A stretch of DNA of 64,000 nt, from contig NZ_CP165628.1 of NCBI RefSeq assembly GCF_041200025.1, positions 4,836,001 through 4,900,000 of the forward strand. Direction: 5' to 3'. Below the pieces are notes generated by a model. The model was not told the DNA's origin, did not search any database, and worked only from the letters and a program-made list of their open reading frames with translations. Origin of the DNA: Rouxiella sp. WC2420. GTDB taxonomy: Bacteria; Pseudomonadota; Gammaproteobacteria; Enterobacterales; Enterobacteriaceae. Position numbers and translations under genes: made by a program. This document shows, in pieces, positions 19,796 through 28,489 of this stretch (within the stretch, counting starts at the first letter, position 1; each line of letters starts with the position of its first letter).

Positions 19796-20464
19796 TCAAC
19801 GGCCGATCTGGTAGGGGCCACCCTGCTTCAATGCCTGCTGATAAGCGGGTCGGGCCTTGATGGTATCCAGCCAACGTTGCAGATGTGGACATTTATCCAT
19901 CGGGCCACGCGTTTCGAATGCTTCTATCGGGAAGCTCATCTGGATATCCGCTGCGCTAAATTCATCGCCAGCAAACCAGGCATTTTTACTGAGATGATCT
20001 TCGAGATAAGTCGCATGAGTAGCGAGTTGCTTATCAATATAATTCTGCTGTACGCCCTTGCCGATCGCACCCGCAATCGGGCGGATCAGCCACGGCATCG
20101 GCGGCTTGCCCAGACGTCCAAAAATCAGCTTCATGACCAGCAACGGCATCAGCGAACCTTCGGCATAATGCAGCCAGTAACGATACTGCAGGCGCTCGGC
20201 GGCATCGTCTGGTTTCAGGGTATTTTGCGGGTCATAGGTTTCTTGCAGATATTCAATAATCGCGCCCGACTCGGCAATAATCAGGTCACCATCCTGCAAC
20301 ACTGGCGACTTACCCAGCGGGTGAATTTTTTTTAACGAGGCGGGTGCCAGCATGGTTTTCTCGTCACGCTGATAGCGCTCAATCGTATAAGGCAGCTGCA
20401 ACTCTTCTAGCATCCACAAAATTCGCTGCGAACGCGAGTTGTTCAGGTGATGTAGGATTATCAT
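19796..20464 (-). CDS. Glutathione S-transferase family protein
   Basis: A 222-residue GST with a thioredoxin-like N-domain (residues 1-80; LGKSPVLQDGDLIIAESGAI holds the cis-Pro and the glutathione-binding ES motif) and an all-helical C-domain. The start at 20464 (MIILHHLNNSRSQ) follows GGAG; a GTG three codons upstream is the only alternative. A Ser in the NNSRSQR segment is the likely thiol-activating residue. It lies beside ghxP. Its physiological substrate is unknown. Confidence 0.87.
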   Translation of the reverse strand: MIILHHLNNSRSQRILWMLEELQLPYTIERYQRDEKTMLAPASLKKIHPLGKSPVLQDGDLIIAESGAIIEYLQETYDPQNTLKPDDAAERLQYRYWLHYAEGSLMPLLVMKLIFGRLGKPPMPWLIRPIAGAIGKGVQQNYIDKQLATHATYLEDHLSKNAWFAGDEFSAADIQMSFPIEAFETRGPMDKCPHLQRWLDTIKARPAYQQALKQGGPYQIGR

Positions 20465-20634
20465 GCATTCCACTCCAGAGTTATGATCATAATTAATTGT
20501 TAACTATAGACTACTGATCATCCCCCAAGAGCTATTAAGGAGTTATCGCACAATGATGTTGACAAGAGAGCACAAAAATACCAGATTGAATAAAAATTCA
20601 TTTAAATAGAATTAAAATTCAACAAGGATTGATA

Positions 20635-20973
20635 ATGGATAATGTTACCGCCGTCATTGAAAAACAGTTCGCCGCCTATAATCAACACGATCTTGAGACC
20701 TTTGTCTCCTGCTTTAGTGAATCATTTACTGCCTTTCGCATGCCCTCTCTCGAGCCGGCAATGGAAGGGAAACAGCAACTTAGCGAATTCTACGCCGCTC
20801 ATAGATTCAATAATCCCAAACTCAAGGCCGAGCTGGTTTCGCGCACCGTGTTAGGCAATAAAGTCTTTGACCTGGAGAAAATCCACGGGTTGGGCGATTT
20901 GCCCATTGAAAGCATGGCCGTGTTTGAAGTGAATGAGGGTTTGATTGAAACCGCATGGTTTTACTTTGCCTAA
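20635..20973 (+). CDS. SnoaL/NTF2-like small protein
   Basis: A 112-residue cone-fold protein of the NTF2/steroid delta-isomerase-like superfamily: helix VIEKQFAAYNQHDLETFVSCF, then alternating strands, ending in the typical VNEGLIETAWFYF. Such proteins are often small isomerases or ligand binders; no catalytic residues can be assigned here. The start at 20635 follows AAGGA. It stands alone between a divergent GST gene and the convergent phosphatase operon. Confidence 0.75.
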   Translation: MDNVTAVIEKQFAAYNQHDLETFVSCFSESFTAFRMPSLEPAMEGKQQLSEFYAAHRFNNPKLKAELVSRTVLGNKVFDLEKIHGLGDLPIESMAVFEVNEGLIETAWFYFA

Positions 20974-21027
20974 ACAGACAAGCGGCGGGTTGTTTCGTTG
21001 CGACATCTCAATCCAACCCGGCTCAAG

Positions 21028-21813
21028 TTAACGTGGCGCCAGGTCAGGCCAAAGCGGCCTGACGGCAGCCATCAAAGCTGGTGTTCCGGCGGCAACCGAC
21101 AAATGACGGATCCCTTCGCTACCGAAATTAACTACCGTTTCCAGTCCAGCTTCCTGACAAAGCACCGCGCCACCAGCAATATCCCACAGCGTGGTGCGGC
21201 GTTGCAGATGTCCGTCTATTACGCCCTTCGCAGCAAACACCATGCCCACCGTGGTACAACGGTAGCAGTGTACCGACCAGTCAGCCTCGCGCAACCCGCG
21301 ATAAAATGCCGAAGCCTCGCCTAGCTGATCGTCGGCACTATCGCCCAGCGACAGCACTTGAACATCCGCAAAGGGATCGTCTCGAGTAAAAGGTTTGCCG
21401 TTGAGAAAGATCCCCTTGCCGCTTTCTGCTGCAAATAGTTCGTTAAGCACCGGCAGCACCACGACGCCTATCACCGGCCGATGACGCTCCACCAGCCCCA
21501 GCGAAACGCCCCACAGCGGCGAGCCGCGCAAAAAATTGGACGTTCCATCAATCGGATCGATCACCCAACAGGCCGCATCGCTTAAATGGCCGCCCATCTC
21601 TTCACCAATGATGGGGTCGCCTGGAAAGTTTTCATGTAACTGTTGGCGGATAAACTCTTCGACCGCCACGTCAGCCTCAGAAACAAAATCCTGGGTTCGT
21701 TTGCTGCTGACGTCAATCTCGCTACGGCGGTGAAAGAAGCTCAGCGCCAGTTCGGCCGCCTGCGCGGCAATCTTGCTGGCAATCTGCAAGCGATCGGAAA
21801 TTTCGGTTTTCAT
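21028..21813 (-). CDS. Inositol-monophosphatase-family phosphatase
   Basis: A 261-residue Mg2+- and Li+-sensitive type phosphatase. The metal-binding motifs are present: GEE (70-72), DPIDGT (86-91) and WDIAGGAVLCQEAG near the C-terminus. The family acts on inositol phosphates, histidinol phosphate, PAP or nucleotide sugars, and the exact substrate cannot be read. It starts one base after the stop of the glycerophosphodiester phosphodiesterase gene, so the two form an operon, which suggests a role in recycling polyol phosphates such as glycerophosphoinositol. Confidence 0.88.
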   Translation of the reverse strand: MKTEISDRLQIASKIAAQAAELALSFFHRRSEIDVSSKRTQDFVSEADVAVEEFIRQQLHENFPGDPIIGEEMGGHLSDAACWVIDPIDGTSNFLRGSPLWGVSLGLVERHRPVIGVVVLPVLNELFAAESGKGIFLNGKPFTRDDPFADVQVLSLGDSADDQLGEASAFYRGLREADWSVHCYRCTTVGMVFAAKGVIDGHLQRRTTLWDIAGGAVLCQEAGLETVVNFGSEGIRHLSVAAGTPALMAAVRPLWPDLAPR

Positions 21814-21814
21814 T

Positions 21815-22651
21815 TTAACGTCCTTTATCCTTTAACCAACGACGCAATTGGCTGACGCTGTCAGTTTGAATTGCGCCAAAACCCGCCTCAATCACCGTAC
21901 CCCAGACGTCTCCCGGATGCTGGTGAGCGCGGCTATCACAATAATCCAGCGGGTGAGACTCATCCAGCGTATTCACCCACAGACGGATCCCCAGACGCCT
22001 TAATTGTTCTTTTGCCGCCGTCACATCCGCCAAATCAGAGAAGTTAAGCTCCACTATTTGCGCGCCAAAGTCCTCGATTTTTCGTAAATCTTCGGCAAAG
22101 CTTCCAGAATTGGCAGTAACTATTGGCATGAAGGGAATACGGCGTTGACTGTCGGTCATATCCAGTGGGAAAGTCTGGGTCGCGAGATCGATTTTGCTTT
22201 TAAGCAGCACGCCGTCGGCAATATTCATGTCCAGTATCAGGTCCATGACTCGCTGACGATCGCGCTCGAATTTGATATCAATATTGACAATGATGCGTCC
22301 ACGGGCTTCCTCGAGCAGTTCTTCCAGCAGAGGCACTCGCTCTTCGGTGACCACCATTCCTGCACGGCCATCACTGCCACGAAGGCGTGCTCGGCGCACC
22401 TCGGAGAACGGCATATGTACTACCTCGCCCTGATGGTCGCAGGTTCTGTCTAGCCAGGCGTCATGCATTACCACTAACTGATGATCGGCGGTGGTCCGGG
22501 TATCGATCTCGATAATATCTGCCCCTACGCTGATGGCTTCTTCCAGGGCGGAAAGAGAATTTTCAGGAGCGCGCGTCCATACACCACGATGCGCCACCAC
22601 CAGCACCGCGGGATTTTGCAGTGAAATCAGTTTTCGGGTATCGCTGTACAT
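21815..22651 (-). CDS. Glycerophosphodiester phosphodiesterase
   Basis: Hydrolyses glycerophosphodiesters to glycerol 3-phosphate and an alcohol. The 278-residue TIM barrel has the family residues H21-R22-G, PEN (29-31), E48-I-D50 and H63-D64. There is no signal peptide, so it is cytosolic like UgpQ rather than periplasmic like GlpQ. It is the first gene of a two-gene operon with the IMPase-family gene; no transporter gene adjoins. Confidence 0.9.
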   Translation of the reverse strand: MYSDTRKLISLQNPAVLVVAHRGVWTRAPENSLSALEEAISVGADIIEIDTRTTADHQLVVMHDAWLDRTCDHQGEVVHMPFSEVRRARLRGSDGRAGMVVTEERVPLLEELLEEARGRIIVNIDIKFERDRQRVMDLILDMNIADGVLLKSKIDLATQTFPLDMTDSQRRIPFMPIVTANSGSFAEDLRKIEDFGAQIVELNFSDLADVTAAKEQLRRLGIRLWVNTLDESHPLDYCDSRAHQHPGDVWGTVIEAGFGAIQTDSVSQLRRWLKDKGR

Positions 22652-22818
22652 GGCCTCTCCGGTTAACGATTTTTACCTGTCCGGAAAGTAACATTGCACG
22701 GCTTTATGACAGTTTGACCCAAAAATGATGAACAAAGTATGACGAGCGCTTGCTAAAAGTTGAGCAAAACCTCTATATCTAGCGGAGTGAGTTTTCTAAA
22801 ACCTTTCTGGAGAATGCC

Positions 22819-23451
22819 ATGCCTGATGCCGCCCACCTGTTGCCTTTTATGCTCATCGCCCTTGGACTGGTCCTGACCCCCGGTCCAAATATGATTTATC
22901 TGATCTCACGCTCTATCTGCCAAGGCCCAAAAGCCGGGCTTATCTCGCTGGGCGGCGTGGTATTGGGGTTTGTTTTTTATATGGTGTTCTCGGCGCTCGG
23001 CATCACCGCGCTATTGATGGCCGTGCCTTTTGCCTACGATACTCTACGTTTTTGTGGCGCAGTCTACCTGCTGTATATGGCATGGCAGGCGATTCGCCCC
23101 GGAGGCCGCTCGCCTTTTCAGGTCCGCAAATTAGCAAAAGATAGCCCGCGTAAACTTTTCACCATGGGGTTGTTTACTAATTTGTTGAACCCAAAAGCGG
23201 CCGTGCTTTATCTCTCCCTGCTGCCGCAGTTTATCGTGCCCGCACAAAGCCATGTGTTAATGCAGTCGATGGTACTTGGCAGCGCACAAATCATGATTAG
23301 CTTTTGTGTGAATGCGCTGATCGCCCTTTCCGCCGGTTATATCGCCGCATTTCTGGCTGGCCGCCCGCTGTGGACCCTGATTCAGCGCTGGCTGATGGCC
23401 ACCGTGCTCAGCGGCCTGGCGGTAAGAATGCTCGTTGAAGGGCGTAAATAA
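22819..23451 (+). CDS. LysE/RhtB family amino-acid exporter
   Basis: A 210-residue inner-membrane protein with six helices and the family hallmark GLVLTPGPNMIYLISRSICQG near the N-terminus, plus GLFTNLLNPKAAVLY in the middle. The family exports homoserine, threonine, lysine or related amino acids; the substrate is not readable. It is monocistronic, with ribosome site CTGGAG before the ATG. Confidence 0.88.
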   Translation: MPDAAHLLPFMLIALGLVLTPGPNMIYLISRSICQGPKAGLISLGGVVLGFVFYMVFSALGITALLMAVPFAYDTLRFCGAVYLLYMAWQAIRPGGRSPFQVRKLAKDSPRKLFTMGLFTNLLNPKAAVLYLSLLPQFIVPAQSHVLMQSMVLGSAQIMISFCVNALIALSAGYIAAFLAGRPLWTLIQRWLMATVLSGLAVRMLVEGRK

Positions 23452-23519
23452 GCGTTGCGATGTTCATAAAGCGCTCACCGCTATATACTGAAAAACACAA
23501 CGTATATTGAGGTTTCTCG

Positions 23520-24632
23520 GTGAGCACTTTGCAAAAACTTTCCAATACCAGGGCTAATACTTTCAAAATAGTCGTACTCGCCAGCGCGCTGAGTTGGTGT
23601 TCATTTTCAGCCTTGGCGTCACGACAGGTTACTGACCAGCTTGGGCGTCAGGTGACGATTCCCGATCAGGTTGACAGGGTTGTCGTGCTTCAACACCAGA
23701 CCCTTAACTTGCTGGTTCAATTAGACGCCAGCAGCAAGATTGTTGGCGTGCTCGCAAACTGGAAACAACAGCTCGGTGATGGCTACGCGCGGCTCGATCC
23801 GGCTTTGCTTAAAACCCCGGCTCTAGGGGATTTGACGCACGTAGATTTAGAAAGTCTGGTTGCGCTGCATCCGCAGGTGGTGTTCGTCACCAACTACGCG
23901 CCAAAGGAGATGATCGAGCAGATTTCCAAGGCTGGCATCGCGGTGGTGGCTATCTCTTTACGTCAGGATAAACCGGGTGAAGAAGCTAAAATGAACCCGG
24001 TGATGGACAACGAAGAGCAGGCCTATAACCAGGGACTAAAAAACGGTATACGCTTGATTGGTGAAGTCGTTAATCGCCAGCATCATGCTGATGAGCTCAT
24101 AAACTACACCTTTGCGCAACGTAAAATGGTCAGCGACAGGCTGCAATCCATTTCACCCCGGCAGCGCGTTCGGGTCTATATGGCTAACCCCGACCTCACC
24201 ACTTATGGTTCTGGCAAATATACCGGATTGATGATGAATCATGCCGGAGCTTTTAATGTCGCAGAATCAACAGTCAAAGGATTCAAACAGGTCAGTCTCG
24301 AGCAGGTGATCGCCTGGGATCCGCAGGTTATTTTCGTACAGGACCGTTATCCAAAGGTTGTCGGCGAGATCGAGCGCGATCCCAAATGGCAGGTCATAGA
24401 TGCAGTAAAAAATCATCGCGTCTATTTAATGCCCGAGTACGCCAAGGCGTGGGGTTATCCAATGCCCGAAGCGCTGGCAATCGGTGAACTGTGGATGGCG
24501 AAAAAGCTTTATCCGCAGAAGTTTAGCGACATTGATATGCAGAAACAGGCAAATGCGTATTATCAGAAATTTTATCGCACCAACTATGTGGCCCCAGAAG
24601 CTGCTACAACCAAAGCCGGAAACAAATCCTGA
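23520..24632 (+). CDS. Periplasmic binding protein, iron-siderophore/cobalamin type
   Basis: A 370-residue class III solute-binding protein (FepB/BtuF fold). A signal peptide (cleavage near residue 33, SFSALA) is followed by DQLGRQVTIPDQVDRVVVL and LVALHPQVVFVTNYAP, typical of the family. The start is GTG with GAGG upstream. It overlaps the next gene by one base. No permease, ATPase or TonB receptor lies near, so the transporter it serves is unknown; a relation to metal or siderophore uptake is inference from the family. Confidence 0.85.
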   Translation: MSTLQKLSNTRANTFKIVVLASALSWCSFSALASRQVTDQLGRQVTIPDQVDRVVVLQHQTLNLLVQLDASSKIVGVLANWKQQLGDGYARLDPALLKTPALGDLTHVDLESLVALHPQVVFVTNYAPKEMIEQISKAGIAVVAISLRQDKPGEEAKMNPVMDNEEQAYNQGLKNGIRLIGEVVNRQHHADELINYTFAQRKMVSDRLQSISPRQRVRVYMANPDLTTYGSGKYTGLMMNHAGAFNVAESTVKGFKQVSLEQVIAWDPQVIFVQDRYPKVVGEIERDPKWQVIDAVKNHRVYLMPEYAKAWGYPMPEALAIGELWMAKKLYPQKFSDIDMQKQANAYYQKFYRTNYVAPEAATTKAGNKS

Positions 24633-25360
24633 TGAGCGAATTGTCGCTTAAAGTACTGGCGGCTGGAAGCCTGCGTGCAGTCTGGCAACCTCTGATGACA
24701 TCTTTTACCCTGCAAAGCGGTATTGAGGTCGATACTCGATTTGGTCCTGCCGGATTGCTAAGAGAATCCATTGAGCAAGGTGAGCGCCCTGATCTGTTCG
24801 CTTCTGCCAATATTGCCCATCCCCAGCGCCTGAAAGCACTCGGGCTGGCTTCTCGCGTCGAGGTTTTTACCCGTAACCGCCTATGCCTGACGGCACGCAA
24901 AGAATTGCTCGCTGCTCAACCCTCGTGGCTGGCATTGTTGGGCAACCGTGCGCTGAAAGTCGGCACTTCCACCCCGCTTGCCGATCCTTCTGGAGATTAT
25001 ACCTGGCAGCTGTTCGACACTCTTGAAAGGCACCATGCTGGTTTGGGCGAATATTTACAGCAATCGTCACTCAAACTGGTAGGCGGCCCGGCGAGCCAAA
25101 GTGTTCCGAATGGAGAGCTCGCTGCTGCGTGGTTGATTCGTGGCGGCCAGTGTGACCTGTTCGTCGGCTATGCCAGCTATGCGCGTCGTTTGAGGTTGTG
25201 CAAGGACCTAGCCGTGATAGACATACCGGAGAATTATAATATTCAGGCGGATTATGCTTTTGCGCAGTGCTACGAGGCGGCTAACCCGCTGTCAGATTTT
25301 TTGTTATCCACAGCGGCGCAGGAAATATTATTTCGGGAAGGATTTGCGAGGAACCTTTAG
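24632..25360 (+). CDS. ModA-like substrate-binding domain protein without signal peptide
   Basis: A 242-residue protein resembling molybdate-type (class II) solute-binding proteins: LKVLAAGSLRAVWQPLM, the RFGPAGLLRESIEQGERPDLF region and LADPSGDYTWQLFDTLER. Unlike true ModA it begins directly with the mature-like sequence, and no signal peptide or other good start is visible upstream, because the frame begins at the TGATG overlap with the previous gene. It is therefore predicted to stay in the cytosol unless exported otherwise. Oxyanion binding is inferred only from fold similarity. Confidence 0.75.
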   Translation: MSELSLKVLAAGSLRAVWQPLMTSFTLQSGIEVDTRFGPAGLLRESIEQGERPDLFASANIAHPQRLKALGLASRVEVFTRNRLCLTARKELLAAQPSWLALLGNRALKVGTSTPLADPSGDYTWQLFDTLERHHAGLGEYLQQSSLKLVGGPASQSVPNGELAAAWLIRGGQCDLFVGYASYARRLRLCKDLAVIDIPENYNIQADYAFAQCYEAANPLSDFLLSTAAQEILFREGFARNL

Positions 25361-26205
25361 TCTCTTTCTTTCAGAGCACGTTGGCGATCATAGTATTCGT
25401 CTTCTGCAGCAGTGATTTCATCCAGCAAAGAATCGACATCGGCTGCGTGAGTATCTTCGGCAAACTGGCCGGTCAATACGCTTTGTGGTGTGAGTTTGCC
25501 TTCTTCATACAGCGCCCAAATCTCTTTGGCGTAACGCGTTTTCAGCAACTCAGGGGCAAACTGGCCGTAAAAATCGGTCATATTGTTTACGTCGCGCTCG
25601 AACATGGATTCTGCATGGTTATTGGCAGAGGCATCCACGGCCTGAGGCAGATCGATAATCACCGGACCTTGCGCGTCCAGCAGCACGTTGAATTCTGACA
25701 GATCGCCGTGCACGATTCCGGCGCATAACATACGTACGATATTACGGATCATAATGTCGTGCCCTGTTACCGCTTCCTGTTCGGTAAAAGTGACATCACT
25801 TAAACGTGGTGCAACCAAGCCCTCGCCATCGGTGATAAGTTCCATCAACAGCACACCATCGAGGCAGATATAGGGCTGTGGGACGCGCACACCGGCGTTG
25901 GCCAGTCGGAATAGCGCATCGACTTCAGCCGTCTGCCAGGTTTCTTCCTGCTGTTTGCGACCGAACTTAGAACCCTTTTGCATGGCGCGCGCACTGCGGC
26001 TGTTGCGGACTTTACGCCCTTCCTGGTACTGAACGGCCTGCTTGAAGCTGCGCTGAGTGGCTTCTTTATAAACCTTGGCGCAGCGGATTTCCTCACCGCA
26101 TAAAACGGTGTACACGTCGGCCTCTTTGCCACTTTTCAGTCGACGGACCACATCATCGATCAGGCCGTCATCCACCAGAGGTTGGATTCTATTTGGGATT
26201 TTCAT
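25357..26205 (-). CDS. RIO1-like atypical serine kinase
   Basis: A 282-residue RIO-type kinase of the bacterial PA4780-like group. It shows a glycine-poor N-lobe with SGKEADVYTVL, catalytic loop HGDLSEFN (D168, N173) and metal-binding D185 in IDLPQAVD. The start at 26205 (MKIPNRIQPL) fits the family; the open frame extends 15 codons upstream. The function in bacteria is poorly known. Its stop codon overlaps that of the convergent ModA-like gene in the word TTAG. Confidence 0.87.
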   Translation of the reverse strand: MKIPNRIQPLVDDGLIDDVVRRLKSGKEADVYTVLCGEEIRCAKVYKEATQRSFKQAVQYQEGRKVRNSRSARAMQKGSKFGRKQQEETWQTAEVDALFRLANAGVRVPQPYICLDGVLLMELITDGEGLVAPRLSDVTFTEQEAVTGHDIMIRNIVRMLCAGIVHGDLSEFNVLLDAQGPVIIDLPQAVDASANNHAESMFERDVNNMTDFYGQFAPELLKTRYAKEIWALYEEGKLTPQSVLTGQFAEDTHAADVDSLLDEITAAEDEYYDRQRALKERD

Positions 26206-26689
26206 GCAGCCTTGTACCTTATTTATGCGCGCGTGGGAATCTCCCCGCACAAAATTCCTTTAATCCTTCGCTATTGCTACCCTTCAGGATAGCCTGTTGC
26301 CCTCAGTTTATCGTAGTCATACCTCACTGCATACGTTGAAGGCAGAGATCTTTACCGCAATTTTTGAACACAGAAAATAGCTGACAATTTTACTTCGACG
26401 TCAAGAGCCCGCATTCCGACTTTCAGCTCATAAAGAAAAATTTGCAAAAGGCAATGAAGATAATAAAGTGAGCAACGACATCACTAATATCTATCAATTA
26501 GGACATATTAAAAATTAAATAAAAATATTTATTAATGTAAAACTAAGGTTAATACTAAACTAACATATTTCCCACCATCCGTTTAACCTCCGTTTAACCT
26601 CCGTTTATTTTCCACGAGGTTCAGTATATGAATGGTTTAACAAATAGGTGATAGTGTGAGCTGTGTGTCCTCCCGTTGAGATTTAAAAA
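26206..26689. other. 484-base AT-rich gap upstream of the reductase gene
   Basis: No gene is supported. The right half is strongly AT-rich (for example around 26500-26560) and contains the 11-bp direct repeats. It holds the promoter regions of the RIO kinase (left) and of the reductase (right). A lower GC content than the surroundings suggests acquired DNA. Confidence 0.5.
26579..26608 (+). repeat. Tandem 11-bp direct repeats upstream of the reductase gene
   Basis: CCGTTTAACCT occurs twice in direct succession (26579-26589 and 26590-26600) and is followed by CCGTTTA (26601-26607). The 11-base period puts the copies on one face of the helix. This looks like an array of activator-binding half-sites about 85-110 bases before the start codon. 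Confidence 0.7.
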
Positions 26690-27805
26690 ATGCAAAGCAT
26701 TCTCATTACAGGCGCCTCCGGCTTTGTTGGTGGTGCTGTTGTAGAAAATTTATTACGCCAATACCAAAACAATCCATTTAACCTATTACTTTTAGTCCGT
26801 GCTGAAAACTCTGCAGCTGGATTATTAAGAATAAGAAATAATTTAGAAAAGTTTGGATTAACTCCTTCACAGCTAGCCACCATAAAAGAAGAAAACATTT
26901 TAATTGGCGATCTGGGAGAACCTGAGGACTTTGTTCAAGATCCTCGTATTGAATTAGTTTCGTACGTTATTAACTGCGCAGCGATTGCATCTTTCGGTAA
27001 TAACCCGGCACTGTGGCGCGTTAATGTCGACGGCTCTTTAGCTTTTGCTCAACGGATGGCAAAAGTAAAAAGCCTGAAGCGTTTTGTCCACGTAGGAACC
27101 GCTATGGCCTCGATGCCAGACAAAGACAGCGTTTTCTATGAAAATATGCCTGATAATACGCATAATGAAGACTTGGTACAGTATACCGCGTCCAAGCGAG
27201 AGCTGGAAAATCGCGTGCGCGAACTGTGCCCGCAACTGCCTTTCGTGGTGGCACGTCCTTCAATTATTGTTGGCCACACGCAATATGGTTGCGCTCCATC
27301 GAGCAGCATTTTCTGGGTATTCCTAATGGCGGTTAAACTTAAAAAGTTCACCTGCCAGATTCAGGATAAAGTTGACATTATTCCGGTAGATTATTGCGCA
27401 ATGGCGTTGGTTAATCTTTGCCTGAATGAAGATATTAAACACGACTTTTATCATATTTCGTCTGGCGAAGAACTTTGTACGCCTTTCTACGCCATAGATG
27501 AATATATTGCCAAGGCGAATAACGCGCCAGCAATTATTAAAGAGTATGAGACAATAAGTTATCAGGAATTTACCGGCATTCGGAAACAATTCAAAGATGT
27601 TCTCGGTCCGTGTAATGATAAAATAATTCTTCGCGCCATTAAGTTATACGGCGGCTTTGCACAGTTGAATGTGAAATTTGATAATAAACGCCTGCTGGAT
27701 TTAGGTATTCCACGCCCAATGCCGTTTACTCAATATATTGATAAATGCGTTAGTTCAACTCGTGGCTATTCTATTCCAGAGCTAATGATGGTTGATTTTA
27801 AGTAA
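26690..27805 (+). CDS. NAD(P)-dependent reductase of the thioester/fatty-acyl reductase type
   Basis: A 371-residue extended SDR protein. It has the cofactor loop TGASGFVGG (7-15), a serine/threonine in HVGTAMAS and the catalytic pair in YTASK (Y165, K169). The layout resembles NAD_binding_4 proteins: fatty acyl-CoA reductases and terminal thioester reductase domains of peptide synthetases. Here it is free-standing, with no carrier protein or synthetase nearby. Codons are more AT-rich than neighbours and the upstream gap is AT-rich, suggesting transfer. The substrate is unknown. Confidence 0.75.
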   Translation: MQSILITGASGFVGGAVVENLLRQYQNNPFNLLLLVRAENSAAGLLRIRNNLEKFGLTPSQLATIKEENILIGDLGEPEDFVQDPRIELVSYVINCAAIASFGNNPALWRVNVDGSLAFAQRMAKVKSLKRFVHVGTAMASMPDKDSVFYENMPDNTHNEDLVQYTASKRELENRVRELCPQLPFVVARPSIIVGHTQYGCAPSSSIFWVFLMAVKLKKFTCQIQDKVDIIPVDYCAMALVNLCLNEDIKHDFYHISSGEELCTPFYAIDEYIAKANNAPAIIKEYETISYQEFTGIRKQFKDVLGPCNDKIILRAIKLYGGFAQLNVKFDNKRLLDLGIPRPMPFTQYIDKCVSSTRGYSIPELMMVDFK

Positions 27806-27824
27806 TTATTTAAAATTAATTTAC

Positions 27825-27853
27825 TGCCCCTGCCGAAGCCTCGGTCAGGGGCA
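27825..27853. terminator. Hairpin between the reductase gene and a convergent GST gene
   Basis: Arms TGCCCCTGCCGA and TCGGTCAGGGGCA pair with one bulge around AGCC. It lies between convergent genes; T-runs are weak on both sides. Confidence 0.55.
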
Positions 27854-27865
27854 AATTATCTAAAA

Positions 27866-28489
27866 TCAAACGCTGCCATTACGGCCAAACAGTTGATATC
27901 CCTCGCGTTGATTTAGGCGTTCATAGTAAGAAAACACCGCAGAAAGGGTTGGCCGAGCCATCGGAGTCATAACCCAACGATTCACAGACATGCCAATCAC
28001 CACGTCTGCCAGGGTAAAACGTTCGCCGAGAATATAGTTTCCACTTCTTTGCAATTGAAGCTCGACAATTTCCATCAAACGATTCCATTCGCTGATACTC
28101 CCCGCAAGCAAGTCGGGATCGCTGTGTGCCGGGCTATGCCGGGCAAGAGACATAAAGGCATAGCGCCACGCGTTATTAAGATCGCCTAGCTGCCAGTCCA
28201 TCCACTGCTCGACTTTGGCTCTTTCGCGTGGCGACTGCGGTAGCAAATCGTCGCGCCCTTCTCTGCCCGCAAGATAACGGCAAATAGTATTGGATTCCCA
28301 CAACACATATTCGTCATCAATAATTACCGGCACCAGAGAATTAGGATTTAGCGCCTTAAATTCTTCTGTCGTCGTCGATTTAAAATCCCCGCCATATTCT
28401 TCATGGCTATAGTCCAATCCGAGTTCATGGCAGGTCCACAACACTTTACGAACATTTATCGACGTCGATTTTCCCAATATTTTCAACAT
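27866..28489 (-). CDS. Glutathione S-transferase family protein
   Basis: A 207-residue GST: N-terminal thioredoxin-like domain (LKILGKSTSINVRKVLWTC, LNPNSLVPVIIDDEYVLWES with cis-Pro and the ES glutathione motif) and a helical C-domain ending in YQLFGRNG. The likely catalytic residue is a Ser/Asn in the STSINVRK segment. Its ATG overlaps the end of the GNAT gene by seven bases, so the two are co-transcribed. Substrate unknown. Confidence 0.86.
   Translation of the reverse strand: MLKILGKSTSINVRKVLWTCHELGLDYSHEEYGGDFKSTTTEEFKALNPNSLVPVIIDDEYVLWESNTICRYLAGREGRDDLLPQSPRERAKVEQWMDWQLGDLNNAWRYAFMSLARHSPAHSDPDLLAGSISEWNRLMEIVELQLQRSGNYILGERFTLADVVIGMSVNRWVMTPMARPTLSAVFSYYERLNQREGYQLFGRNGSV

Noticed and set aside
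23520..25360. A complete ABC importer
   Set aside because: Neither a permease nor an ATPase gene exists next to the two binding-protein genes.
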